IMG/VR virus record: IMGVR_UViG_3300025141_000016
Location: 124,001 to 188,000 of that record
Length of the DNA stretch: 64,000 nt
DNA from: a virus
Direction: 5' to 3' (one strand)
Position numbers and translations under genes: made by a program. Below are positions 1 through 7,821 of this stretch, one piece after another. The first letter of the stretch is position 1. Every line of letters begins with the position of its first letter. The notes under the pieces were generated by a model. It saw only the letters and a program-made list of their open reading frames with translations, was not told the origin of the DNA and did no database searches.

Positions 1-474
1 AAGCCCCTGTTCGGGGGAGACATTCGCCACGGCGACGTGGCTCTGGTCCTCGATGCGGGTGGGATCAAAGGTCAACTGGTCAAGGTGGAGTACACCGAGC
101 GTTGGGCCGAAGCCAACCCCGAGCAGACTTCCTACATCGCAGGCGAGGGGTGGCGAGAGCAGTTCACTTACCCAGAGGACTGCGTTGACGAGGAAGGCTG
201 GGAAGACGACGAGTGCATGGAACGGGCGTACCACGAGGCCGAGGTTGACTCTTTCCTTTGGAAATCCGACGAAGCTGAATGGCTCACGAAGCGGGAGGGC
301 GCTCCTCTCTCTGTAGGCGGGGCAATCACGGGGCTTCTCGTCCCCGATGAGCGCAGCAAGGGACACGCGGAATCACTCATGGGGGGTCTTGGGCTGGACT
401 TGCCGGTATTCATAGGGAGAGGAGCGTCGGCTGTGCGTGTTGCAAAGCGGTTTCTTCTGGGAGATGCCGCATGA
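1..474 (+). CDS. C-terminal part of a protein ending in an ARVAxR-type motif (partial)
   Basis: The reading frame is open from base 1, so the 5' end lies outside the window; an internal GTG at 37 is a possible but unneeded start. About 157 residues are visible. The middle is acidic and rich in Trp and Glu. I recognise no domain. The last 15 residues contain SAVRVAKRFLL, the same basic amphipathic motif that links domains in the large proteins at 830-6137, so this is probably the tail end of another member of that group. It overlaps the next gene by 4 bases (ATGA), which implies co-transcription. Confidence 0.75.
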   Translation, partial: KPLFGGDIRHGDVALVLDAGGIKGQLVKVEYTERWAEANPEQTSYIAGEGWREQFTYPEDCVDEEGWEDDECMERAYHEAEVDSFLWKSDEAEWLTKREGAPLSVGGAITGLLVPDERSKGHAESLMGGLGLDLPVFIGRGASAVRVAKRFLLGDAA

Positions 475-767
475 CTGCTACTGAAATCCTGAACCAACTC
501 CAGCAACACAACCCCGAGGCGCTGCTCTTGGAGCCCCGCGAGGTCTACGACAAGGCTCTGGTTGGGGTCACGAACACCCCTGACGACCATTGGCCGCGCA
601 CTAACGGCATCTGGGTAGCGGTGTATGACGAGGAACTGTGCCTGGAAGCCATCATGGAATGGCATGAGTGTGGTTACAGCGATGCCGCTGACTGGTTCGG
701 CCACAACACTTCCGGGGCATGGGCTGGGGAGGGCACTCCGACGTTCCGCTCACACGGCGAGGAATGA
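471..767 (+). CDS. Small acidic hypothetical protein
   Basis: This is a 98-residue ORF whose ATG overlaps the upstream stop codon (ATGA). It is acidic and Trp-rich, with no signal peptide, membrane segment or recognisable motif. Its position between two proteins of the effector-like cluster suggests a related or accessory role, but nothing in the sequence defines it. A short GC-rich inverted repeat (CGCCCC/GGGGCG, 775-790) lies just after the stop. It has no clear T-tract, so it is at best a weak terminator. Confidence 0.65.
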   Translation: MTATEILNQLQQHNPEALLLEPREVYDKALVGVTNTPDDHWPRTNGIWVAVYDEELCLEAIMEWHECGYSDAADWFGHNTSGAWAGEGTPTFRSHGEE

Positions 768-808
768 CCCAGAGCGCCCCCCTCGGGGCGGTACTTCCTT
801 TATGGGAA

Positions 809-816
809 GGTAGGGT
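809..816 (+). promoter_or_regulatory. GGTAGNGT octamer upstream of the 1005-residue gene
   Basis: GGTAGGGT ends 13 bases before the ATG at 830. The same octamer pattern lies 13-25 bases before starts at 11230, 16558, 49813 and 50539. It contains a TANNNT core resembling a -10 box, with no conserved -35. It is a candidate phage late promoter, not proven. Confidence 0.35.
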
Positions 817-829
817 GGCAGGAGTGTGA

Positions 830-3800
830 ATGGAATCCCTACCCAAAATGCAGGCCGTTGTAGATCGGCTTCATATAGACGGGGTGTTGTGGCCTCACAT
901 GGATGTGTATTTCGACTACCAGCGGGTTCCCGCAAAGTTGAAGGATCATGCCGCATGGTGGGTGTATAGAGGCTCGCACAAAGATATGCTGTTCAAGGCT
1001 TGGCGTGCGCTCCCCCCAGAACAGAAGGAAGCCCTCGACATCGCCAACGAAGCCGCCCATCAAGGATCTACGCTGACCCTCTACCGAACCCCCACCGGAA
1101 CAGAGCACACCGATCATGCAGGGGCCTCCTTCACGACGGACAAGAGCTTGTGGGGCGACGAAGGCTACGCGGTGCGTGTGCCCGTGGGTGATGTGTTGAT
1201 CTCCTACAAGACTCCGGGCTTCGAGGACATCTTCAACAACCAACGATACGGGCACGAGAAGGAGGTCATCCTCAAACCGACCGCATCAGCCGCTCGGGTC
1301 GCTTCCCGGTACATTCGGGCAGGTGGGTCGTTTCCTGCTATGCAATCCGCTGTGGACCGGCTCTACAATGAGGGTGTCATCGACTACCCCATCGAGGTCC
1401 GGTACTTCGGCCCCAGTGGTAGTGGGAACGTCGAGATTCAACTCCTCAAAGACGGTCGCCCCGGTGACTACGCTGGTCACTTCTTCACGTCCAAGCACGC
1501 GGATGGGTGGGAATCTCCGAGCACCTTGCGGGGGATCTCCGATCCATGCTTGAAGGCATACCGTAAGGTGCGGCGCAAGAACAAAGGCGCAGGTCTATGG
1601 TCAGTCCAATGGGCTTTCCTGAAGGACAAGGCCCTGTGGGGTCACGGGCTTGGCAAGATGGCCTACGAACAGATCCTCAAAGACGCGGGCAAGTTTGGGG
1701 CTGTCGTGTTCCCTGCATGGTGCGCCACAGGAGGGTCCACTACTCCGATGGCACAGCGAGTGTGGGACTCCGTAGGGAAACGCCATAGCACCGAAGGGGT
1801 GGTTGTCATCCCCAAGAACCTCCGGGTCGCTTCGACGGTAGGCGTTGCGACTCGGTACGCGAACCGCACACTCACCCAACAGACCCAACGGCTGGAGAGT
1901 GCCGTCACAGCCTTCATGGACGCTCTGCGGGAAACGGGGCGAGCCATCGGAGGGTGGAGGCGCAAGCCAATGCCCCCAGGCACCCCGGCTGCTATGCGGG
2001 CTGCTGCATCCACCCTCTATGACCTGCTCGACATTCAGTTTGAGCGCGAGTACGACGCTGCCCGGTTGAAGAAGTACCTCCGCAGGGCCAAGAACCTGCG
2101 GAAACTGGTGGGGCAGTACCGTCAGGTGGCCGACGCAGAGGAGTTGGAGGAGGTCTACCGAGCACAGTCATCCAAGACCAAGGATGCCTGGGAGAAGATC
2201 AGGGACTACACCAGCGAGGTCATTTCTCTCCTCACCACTTTCGACTCGGAGCCAGCCGGAGGATTCCGCGTCGGGGGGATGAGGGTCGCCTTGATCCAGC
2301 AAGGGGGTGCGTCATGGAACGACGAGATGATCGAGAAGTTGAAGGCGGTCCTCGCAAAGACCGATGCTTTCCTCAAAGGACGAGGGCTCGGAGTGCTGAC
2401 CAAGGGTCTTCTCGTCTTTGCGTACCCCACCTCTGGGATCCCTGGCATCGGTTCGGCAAACGCCTTCTACAACCGGGCAAAAGATATTGCTGCCATCGCC
2501 GCAGGGTCCAACTGGTTCCGCAAATCTTCCGTGAACCGGATGGTTCAAACCATGGTTCACGAGTTGGGTCATCGAGCCTACTACCAGATCATCGGGAACA
2601 CAGGTCGCGGGGCCTGGGAAGGGTTCTTTGAAGCCATGCAGAGCCCTCCCGATGTGGATGGGATGATCCGACGGTGGAAGGCATGGGTGCAGCAAGCCAA
2701 TGACCCCAAGGAACAGCGCCGACGCAGCCATTTCGGCATGTGGTTCCCCGAGTTGTCAGGCCAGGACGCGGAAGCGGCTCAATGGTTGCTCATGGCAGTC
2801 CGATCACTGGGGATCCAGAAAGGGGAGAAGTTCGACTCGTACCGTGGGAACCCTACCCCCACCTCGGTAGCCGCTTTGGACGTGCTGGAAGACCGGAAGG
2901 ATGAGGTCAAGGTTTTCGCGGAGCCCGTTACCGCCTACTCCGCGACCAACCCATCGGAGTTGTTCGCGGAAGTGTTCGCCCACTACATCGCCCACGGTCC
3001 TCGCACCCTTTCACCACGAGTACGGGCCGAGTTCAAGCGGAGCATCCCCCAGATGAAGGTGGGCCGAGCCTCCATGACTCACCGCTTCGCCTATCAAGGG
3101 GGACACACGCCCCCCGACGACGGCGCACAGGCACACGATCTTGGTGCGGGCACCCATTTCCCAGCGGACATTCTGACCCACCCCGAGTGGTACACCGGAT
3201 TTCGGGGTCATTTACGGTCGTTCTGGGACTCCATTCTCAAAGCGCAAGGCAAGCCGGGGTCACGCATCTCGGTTTACCGAGCACTTCCCGGTCAGCACAC
3301 CACGTTTTCTTCGGGAGATTGGGTCACCCCCTCCCTCCGCTACGCACAGGATCACGCTGCGGGTGAGGAGGGATGGCACATCATCAAGGCCACTGTTCCA
3401 GCCCGAACCCTTCGATTTGCTGGAGATGACCTCGTGGAGTGGGGCTACTGGGGTCCGACCGTCGAAGGGAAGGTCGTTGGTCACGCACGAGCAGCGAACA
3501 GGAGTATCCCAATGAAGGTAGCCCTCACACGACGTATGGCAGCACGAGTCGTAGCCCGACACGTCCGAGACAAGATTGACTGGCACGGTCAGGTGGCAGA
3601 CCTGCGGTCACAGGTCGAGAACCTGCGGGTGCTCCGACAGGGCTACCGCAAGCAGATCGGAGACATTCGACGGGCGGTTGGTGCTCTGGATAAGTCACTG
3701 GCGGGTTCCTCGATGCACCGGGACATTCGGCAGGGGTTGTCCAGAGCGGTTCAGTCGCTCGATGGCCATGATCCCCGCACCACGTCGTTCCTGGGTCAAC

Positions 3801-3847
3801 TTGACTACCTCACAAGTCAGTACGACCAGATCGGGATGGGGCTGTGA
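830..3847 (+). CDS. Multidomain effector-like protein: ART, GNAT-like, HELGH metalloprotease and second ART domain
   Basis: This 1005-residue protein reads as a string of enzyme modules. Residues 1-30 and 167-193 are repeats of one another (both contain xPxMQxxVDRL followed by GV). Residues 80-150 resemble an ADP-ribosyltransferase (YRTP with R86, FTT near 101, ExE at 143-145). Residues 258-300 resemble a GNAT acetyltransferase (GHGLGKMAYEQIL). Residues 390-470 are helical and charged. A zincin motif HELGH lies at 577-581, with a possible third ligand in NPSELFAEVFAHY (707-719). Residues 811-875 look like a second ART (VYRALP with R817, SSGDWVTPS, E870). Basic linkers AARVASRYIRA (154-164), VGVATRY (337-343) and AARVVARHV (904-912) separate modules. 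By analogy with T4 Alt, such proteins may be packaged and injected; that is inference. Domain calls are by eye. Confidence 0.8.
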   Translation: MESLPKMQAVVDRLHIDGVLWPHMDVYFDYQRVPAKLKDHAAWWVYRGSHKDMLFKAWRALPPEQKEALDIANEAAHQGSTLTLYRTPTGTEHTDHAGASFTTDKSLWGDEGYAVRVPVGDVLISYKTPGFEDIFNNQRYGHEKEVILKPTASAARVASRYIRAGGSFPAMQSAVDRLYNEGVIDYPIEVRYFGPSGSGNVEIQLLKDGRPGDYAGHFFTSKHADGWESPSTLRGISDPCLKAYRKVRRKNKGAGLWSVQWAFLKDKALWGHGLGKMAYEQILKDAGKFGAVVFPAWCATGGSTTPMAQRVWDSVGKRHSTEGVVVIPKNLRVASTVGVATRYANRTLTQQTQRLESAVTAFMDALRETGRAIGGWRRKPMPPGTPAAMRAAASTLYDLLDIQFEREYDAARLKKYLRRAKNLRKLVGQYRQVADAEELEEVYRAQSSKTKDAWEKIRDYTSEVISLLTTFDSEPAGGFRVGGMRVALIQQGGASWNDEMIEKLKAVLAKTDAFLKGRGLGVLTKGLLVFAYPTSGIPGIGSANAFYNRAKDIAAIAAGSNWFRKSSVNRMVQTMVHELGHRAYYQIIGNTGRGAWEGFFEAMQSPPDVDGMIRRWKAWVQQANDPKEQRRRSHFGMWFPELSGQDAEAAQWLLMAVRSLGIQKGEKFDSYRGNPTPTSVAALDVLEDRKDEVKVFAEPVTAYSATNPSELFAEVFAHYIAHGPRTLSPRVRAEFKRSIPQMKVGRASMTHRFAYQGGHTPPDDGAQAHDLGAGTHFPADILTHPEWYTGFRGHLRSFWDSILKAQGKPGSRISVYRALPGQHTTFSSGDWVTPSLRYAQDHAAGEEGWHIIKATVPARTLRFAGDDLVEWGYWGPTVEGKVVGHARAANRSIPMKVALTRRMAARVVARHVRDKIDWHGQVADLRSQVENLRVLRQGYRKQIGDIRRAVGALDKSLAGSSMHRDIRQGLSRAVQSLDGHDPRTTSFLGQLDYLTSQYDQIGMGL

Positions 3848-4326
3848 TGAGCGGAGCCTCTGCCCGTCGAGTCGCGTCCCGCGCTGTCGGGAAACGTCTC
3901 CAGCAGTTTTTCCACTCCCCCGAGATTCGTGCTCTTGCACCACCCGCAACCCGGAGTGGAGGTTCCCCCTGGATGCTGGGTGGGTGTCTGATCGCCGCAG
4001 AGGCCATCCAGAACATCTATGGGGGGAAACTCATTGGCTTGGATGCAGATGGTGGGGAGAAGCCGGGTGATGATGTAGTCCATGTCGTTGTCACTCACGG
4101 GGGCGGCTACCTTGATGCCCTCGGCTTCCATCGGAGCCTTGACGACATTCAAACCATCTTGGATAACAAATACCATTTGGATCAGCCGGTCTACCCGGTG
4201 CCCGGACGCTACGCGCTGAAAAGTGGAATCAAGCAAGACAGAGGGCTCTCTGACACCCTCGCGGACCTTTTCACCACGCCCAAGACAGCCCGAATGACGA
4301 AACAGATCGGGAAGGTGTTGCGGTGA
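3847..4326 (+). CDS. Papain-fold-like cysteine peptidase-like protein
   Basis: I chose ATG 3847, which overlaps the upstream TGA as TGATG; GTG 3844 in the same frame would add one residue. The product is 159 residues. Its N-terminus carries the cluster motif (ASARRVASRAVGKRL). The pattern LGGCLIAAEAI, then VHVVVTHGG, then YLDALG resembles the Cys-His-Asp order of papain-like and transglutaminase-like folds, suggesting a small peptidase or amidase effector domain. The assignment rests on pattern only. It sits between two multidomain effector-like genes and overlaps the next by 4 bases (GTGA). Confidence 0.6.
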   Translation: MSGASARRVASRAVGKRLQQFFHSPEIRALAPPATRSGGSPWMLGGCLIAAEAIQNIYGGKLIGLDADGGEKPGDDVVHVVVTHGGGYLDALGFHRSLDDIQTILDNKYHLDQPVYPVPGRYALKSGIKQDRGLSDTLADLFTTPKTARMTKQIGKVLR

Positions 4327-6137
4327 TCCTCTACAGGGCCACGACCGACTCTATTGCCCGCCAAGGTGCTCATTTCACCGAGCACCTTGAGGATGCCGTC
4401 GCGTACACGGACAACCCCGGATTCGGGGGTTCCACCGTGTATTCGTATCGGGTGAGCCCCCGGAACGCTCTGGAAGTTGGCGATCGGGAAGACCTCGCAG
4501 AAGCCTACCTCGACCTGCTCGATGACGACCAGAAGTGGGAGTGGGACTACAAACTGGGTGAACCCCCGACCGCCCACCTTCTCGCACGCTTCTGGCAGGG
4601 TAGCGGCCTCATCTTTGTGTTCCATGTCCTTGAACACTTGGAGCGGGGTGTTCCAGATGTGGAGGAAGTCTTGGCAGACAAGTACGATTGGATCTCGTAC
4701 CCCGATGACTTCCCTGCGGGGTCTACGACATGGAAGTACCTTGGCACGGGGTCGTTGAAGCCGGACAGTAAAGACCCTCTCCACCGCAGAGCCTCTGCCT
4801 CCCGTGTTGCTCTCCGGTTCGCCACGGCCCGTGGCAAGACCTTGTGGCACATCACAAAGGATCGGAACTTCCGGCCTGACCCCGACTTCCGACCTGTCTC
4901 GGGAGGGGGTTGGGACACAGCCCGAAAGCCCATGATCTACGCGACGACCAGCCCACTCTACTGGCACAGAGTGAGTGGTGGGGGTGAGGGTCCGTGGACG
5001 AAGGGTCGTGCATGGGCAGCGGAACTGGAACTGTTGCCCGGTCACCCTCCGGTCAAGCGGGAAAACCCCTTGCGTCCACAGACGATCCTCGACCCGGAGT
5101 TCGTTCGGGTCAAGCGCGTGATCCCGGTGGAGCACGCCATCGCAGAGGAGACGGGGTATCTGGGCAACGAGTACGTCGGTGGCGATTACATCTACGGAAA
5201 GACCGCTGCCCCCTTCGTGGACGAAGGCATGGTCGGAGAGGATTGGGGGTCGTCCGCCTCCGGTCTGCTCGTCACGGACGGCGACCGGGTGCTCCTGCTC
5301 AAACGGTCGCCCTACGTTCAAGACCCCGGCTTGTGGGGAATCCCCGGTGGAGCCGTCCCGGTGGACTACGACACCGGGAAGCGGAAGGACGCCAAGAAGT
5401 CTGCACTGGACGAGGCCCGTGAGGAGATGCGGGGCATCCCGTCTGGCTCTGTGGTCGGCAAGCATGTGTTCCGCAAGCCTTCTGGTTTCTCCTTCACGAC
5501 CTTCGTGTGGGAGACGGACCCGGACTCTCTGGACCAGTTCACGCCCCGGCTCAACTGGGAGCACACCGACTGGAAGGTCGAGGACATTGGAGACGTGGGG
5601 TCAGGGACTCACCCAGGAGTGGTGTGGGTGTTGAAGAAGATGGGTCCGGGCCGAGTGGCGAGACGTGCCGGTCGCGAGCATTACCCCGGTCAGGTGGACA
5701 AGGGGAAACTCAACGCCTTCATGTCAGACTACAAGGGCATGACCTACCCGCCATTCATGCAGGACATGAGGATCTGGACAGACGACCCAAAAGACCCAGA
5801 CGCTCCTTTCGTGATGACAGAACTCAAACCCTTCGATGGCTACATCTCATTCCATGCCATCTACTCCCCGGACAAGCAGGGAGCGGGGCTCGCGAGCGGC
5901 GTTATCAAGAAACTGACGGCGATAGCAGACAAGCATGGTGTGTCCATGACGCTCGATGCCAAGCCCTTCAGCACCATCGACAACCAACTGAAAAAGTCTG
6001 ACCTCATTGGTTGGTACAAGAGGCACGGCTGGATTCGGCGGCCTGACTACGGCGACTCGTCGTCTATGATTCGCTACCCTGGCGGAAGTCGAACGCCACC
6101 CGCTCGTACAGCTTCCTTCACCCATGGGAGGGCGTAA
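4323..6137 (+). CDS. Multidomain effector-like protein: ART-like, Nudix and GNAT-like domains
   Basis: This is a 604-residue protein starting at a GTG that overlaps the upstream stop. Residues 1-60 begin with an ART-like pattern (MILYRATTD, then GAHFTEHLEDAVAYT). The linker RRASASRVALRFATAR spans 155-170. Residues 172-275 may be a second ART or RNA-phosphotransferase-like fold (LWHITKDRNF, MIYATTSPLYW). Residues 312-440 are a Nudix hydrolase with LLLLKR-type strands, GLWGIPGGAVP and ALDEAREEM; the Nudix box carries an insertion between the GG and REE parts. A second linker, GPGRVARRAG, is at 441-450. Residues 495-575 are GNAT-like (DKQGAGLASGVIKKL and WYKRHGW). The same linker and domain logic occurs in the gene at 830, so the two probably act together, perhaps as injected virion proteins. 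Confidence 0.8.
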   Translation: MILYRATTDSIARQGAHFTEHLEDAVAYTDNPGFGGSTVYSYRVSPRNALEVGDREDLAEAYLDLLDDDQKWEWDYKLGEPPTAHLLARFWQGSGLIFVFHVLEHLERGVPDVEEVLADKYDWISYPDDFPAGSTTWKYLGTGSLKPDSKDPLHRRASASRVALRFATARGKTLWHITKDRNFRPDPDFRPVSGGGWDTARKPMIYATTSPLYWHRVSGGGEGPWTKGRAWAAELELLPGHPPVKRENPLRPQTILDPEFVRVKRVIPVEHAIAEETGYLGNEYVGGDYIYGKTAAPFVDEGMVGEDWGSSASGLLVTDGDRVLLLKRSPYVQDPGLWGIPGGAVPVDYDTGKRKDAKKSALDEAREEMRGIPSGSVVGKHVFRKPSGFSFTTFVWETDPDSLDQFTPRLNWEHTDWKVEDIGDVGSGTHPGVVWVLKKMGPGRVARRAGREHYPGQVDKGKLNAFMSDYKGMTYPPFMQDMRIWTDDPKDPDAPFVMTELKPFDGYISFHAIYSPDKQGAGLASGVIKKLTAIADKHGVSMTLDAKPFSTIDNQLKKSDLIGWYKRHGWIRRPDYGDSSSMIRYPGGSRTPPARTASFTHGRA

Positions 6138-6139
6138 CC

Positions 6140-6448
6140 ATGGCACGATGCGGACGATGCGGGTTGTGGAACAAGTATCCAGACGACCACCACGAGCAGA
6201 AGCACGCGGGCGTGTGCATGTGGTATCAGATCCGACTCCAAGAGACGGACGTTTGGGAACCCCGTGAGTGCTCGGATTTCTTTGAACGCATCCCTGGCCT
6301 CCATGCGTTTGACCACTTCAAGTACAAGATTCAGCGGGACAACATCGGAGATGCCTACCGCACAGCGCGGTTCTCCAAACGTCTCGCCATCCTGGGGGCA
6401 ATCATCTCGGTGGTGAGCATCCTCCTTTCCTTGTGGGGTGCTTTATGA
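6140..6448 (+). CDS. Small zinc-knuckle protein with C-terminal membrane helix
   Basis: This is a 102-residue protein. The N-terminus has CGRCG with a later His and Cys pair (HEQKHAGVC), consistent with a small zinc-binding knuckle. The last 20 residues form a hydrophobic helix (AILGAIISVVSILLSLWG), so the protein is probably tail-anchored in a membrane. The function is unknown. Its stop overlaps the ATG of the next gene. Confidence 0.7.
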   Translation: MARCGRCGLWNKYPDDHHEQKHAGVCMWYQIRLQETDVWEPRECSDFFERIPGLHAFDHFKYKIQRDNIGDAYRTARFSKRLAILGAIISVVSILLSLWGAL

Positions 6449-7071
6449 CCAAGAAGATTAGCCGCCTCCGGGGCCTGTACGGAAAGCCCCTGTTAGCCCA
6501 AGGGACTACAGCCCAGGTCAGCCAAGACAATCTCAAAAAGGCTGCTGCCATCATCTTGAAGGCAATCAAGGCCGAGATTCGTCGTGACATAGCCAAATCC
6601 AGGGGGCTGCGCGGGGGCACCTATCCCCAACCCTACACGGATCGCGACCCTGTTCCTCTCCCCCAGACGGAACGCTTCGTCCGGTCTTTCTTCTGGAGGA
6701 TCAGCGGAGTCTCCACCGTCGAGTTCGCCTCGTCGTGGCCCACAGCCGTTGCTCATACGGAAAAGCCCACGACAACCGGCTTGGCAAAGCGAAACCCCCC
6801 AAGGACCACCCGCGCCCGTTTTGGCGCGGGCATCCCCATGAAGTGGCTCGTTCAACCCAAGGTCAAGATTGTCCCCATCATCACCCGTGATGGACAGGTC
6901 ATCTTTCGGACAGCCCCGCTTTCCTTGGACAAGGCTTGGATTCATCCGGGGTTTATGCGCTACACCTTCATCGAACGGGGCATCCGTAAGGGCAAGATCA
7001 AAGCCGTCCATGAACTCAAAGACGATCTTGTGCAGACGTTCCTCAACCAAGGAGCTTTGTTCCCACCATGA
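6445..7071 (+). CDS. Putative tail-completion or virion morphogenesis protein (HK97 gp10-like)
   Basis: The start is ATG 6445, which overlaps the upstream TGA; a GTG 12 bases earlier in frame is less likely. The product is 208 residues and strongly basic. The C-terminal pattern of a Trp-Ile-His-Pro-Gly segment followed by FIERGIRKGK and an amphipathic helix resembles phage neck/tail-completion proteins of the gp10 or virion-morphogenesis families. The position before the tail operon agrees. The similarity is judged by eye and is moderate. Confidence 0.5.
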   Translation: MTKKISRLRGLYGKPLLAQGTTAQVSQDNLKKAAAIILKAIKAEIRRDIAKSRGLRGGTYPQPYTDRDPVPLPQTERFVRSFFWRISGVSTVEFASSWPTAVAHTEKPTTTGLAKRNPPRTTRARFGAGIPMKWLVQPKVKIVPIITRDGQVIFRTAPLSLDKAWIHPGFMRYTFIERGIRKGKIKAVHELKDDLVQTFLNQGALFPP

Positions 7072-7811
7072 CCCAAGGATACCGATTGGATGCGCCAGAG
7101 CCCGTGCTGGTGAAGGATCTCAACCTTATGGTTGGGAAGGAACCTGTGTGGGTGAGCCGGGAAGACATGCAGGGTTCCGACTGCCTCCAGGCTCTCCTAC
7201 GCATGGGAAAAGTGAGGGTATGGTCAGGACAGAGGTGTAGAGTGGCCAAAGAACCGAAAAGACCAGTTGCTCGGGCCGTTCTCATGTCACGCCCCTCGCG
7301 GGTAGCGCGAACCACCCCCACAACATCCACCTCAATCCCCGCAGCAGCCGCGACCCCTCCCGCGACCCCTCCCGCGACCCCAGCCGCATCGCCCACAACA
7401 ACCATTGTCCACACTGGGATCACGCCAGAAGAAGCAGCCAAAATGGCGCAAACCGCAGCCGAGGAGGCCGCCAAACAAGCGATTGCTTCGATGACCCCGC
7501 TCATGCAGTCCATGTTGGACACGATGCAGAAGTCGCAGACTCCCTCTGCAACCCCCGAGGATTTTGAAGCCCGCATCGAGCAAGCCATGGCCCGAGCCTT
7601 GGGGTCAGTTCAGATCGGCCACATCGCGGGCACGGATGGAAAGGCAGCCCCAACGGACGGCCCTGACGAGCCCGTGTTCATCCCGACGGGTATCGTGAAA
7701 GCTGACGCGGAGAGTCTGGATGTGCAGTCCAAGTCATCGGAAGATGATGGGGGACTGGACGACGCGGCCTCGGCCCTGAAGGCCCTTCGCAATCGAAAAC
7801 GGAAGAAGTAG
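7068..7811 (+). CDS. Virion-associated hypothetical protein with Pro/Ala/Thr-rich linker
   Basis: This is a 247-residue protein that starts 4 bases inside the preceding gene. Residues 1-70 form a small globular region. Residues 72-84 contain MSRPSRVARTTPT, nearly matched in the gene at 10503 (MSRPSRVSRIRPT). A Pro/Ala/Thr linker follows, encoded by near-perfect tandem repeats around 7345-7385. After it come an Ala/Glu-rich helix (EEAAKMAQTAAEEAAKQA) and a charged tail. The layout of head, flexible linker and helix suggests a structural or scaffold-like protein, but no family is recognised. Confidence 0.6.
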   Translation: MTQGYRLDAPEPVLVKDLNLMVGKEPVWVSREDMQGSDCLQALLRMGKVRVWSGQRCRVAKEPKRPVARAVLMSRPSRVARTTPTTSTSIPAAAATPPATPPATPAASPTTTIVHTGITPEEAAKMAQTAAEEAAKQAIASMTPLMQSMLDTMQKSQTPSATPEDFEARIEQAMARALGSVQIGHIAGTDGKAAPTDGPDEPVFIPTGIVKADAESLDVQSKSSEDDGGLDDAASALKALRNRKRKK

Positions 7812-7821
7812 GAGATTTCCC

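Noticed and set aside
4209-5564. 451-residue - strand frame opposite the Nudix-containing gene
   Set aside because: The + strand frame has recognisable domains; the - strand product has composition typical of antisense translation.
7345-7385. CRISPR-like or mobile-element repeats
   Set aside because: The short tandem repeats here and at 10565-10650 are in frame and encode Pro/Ala linkers, with no spacers or terminal repeats.
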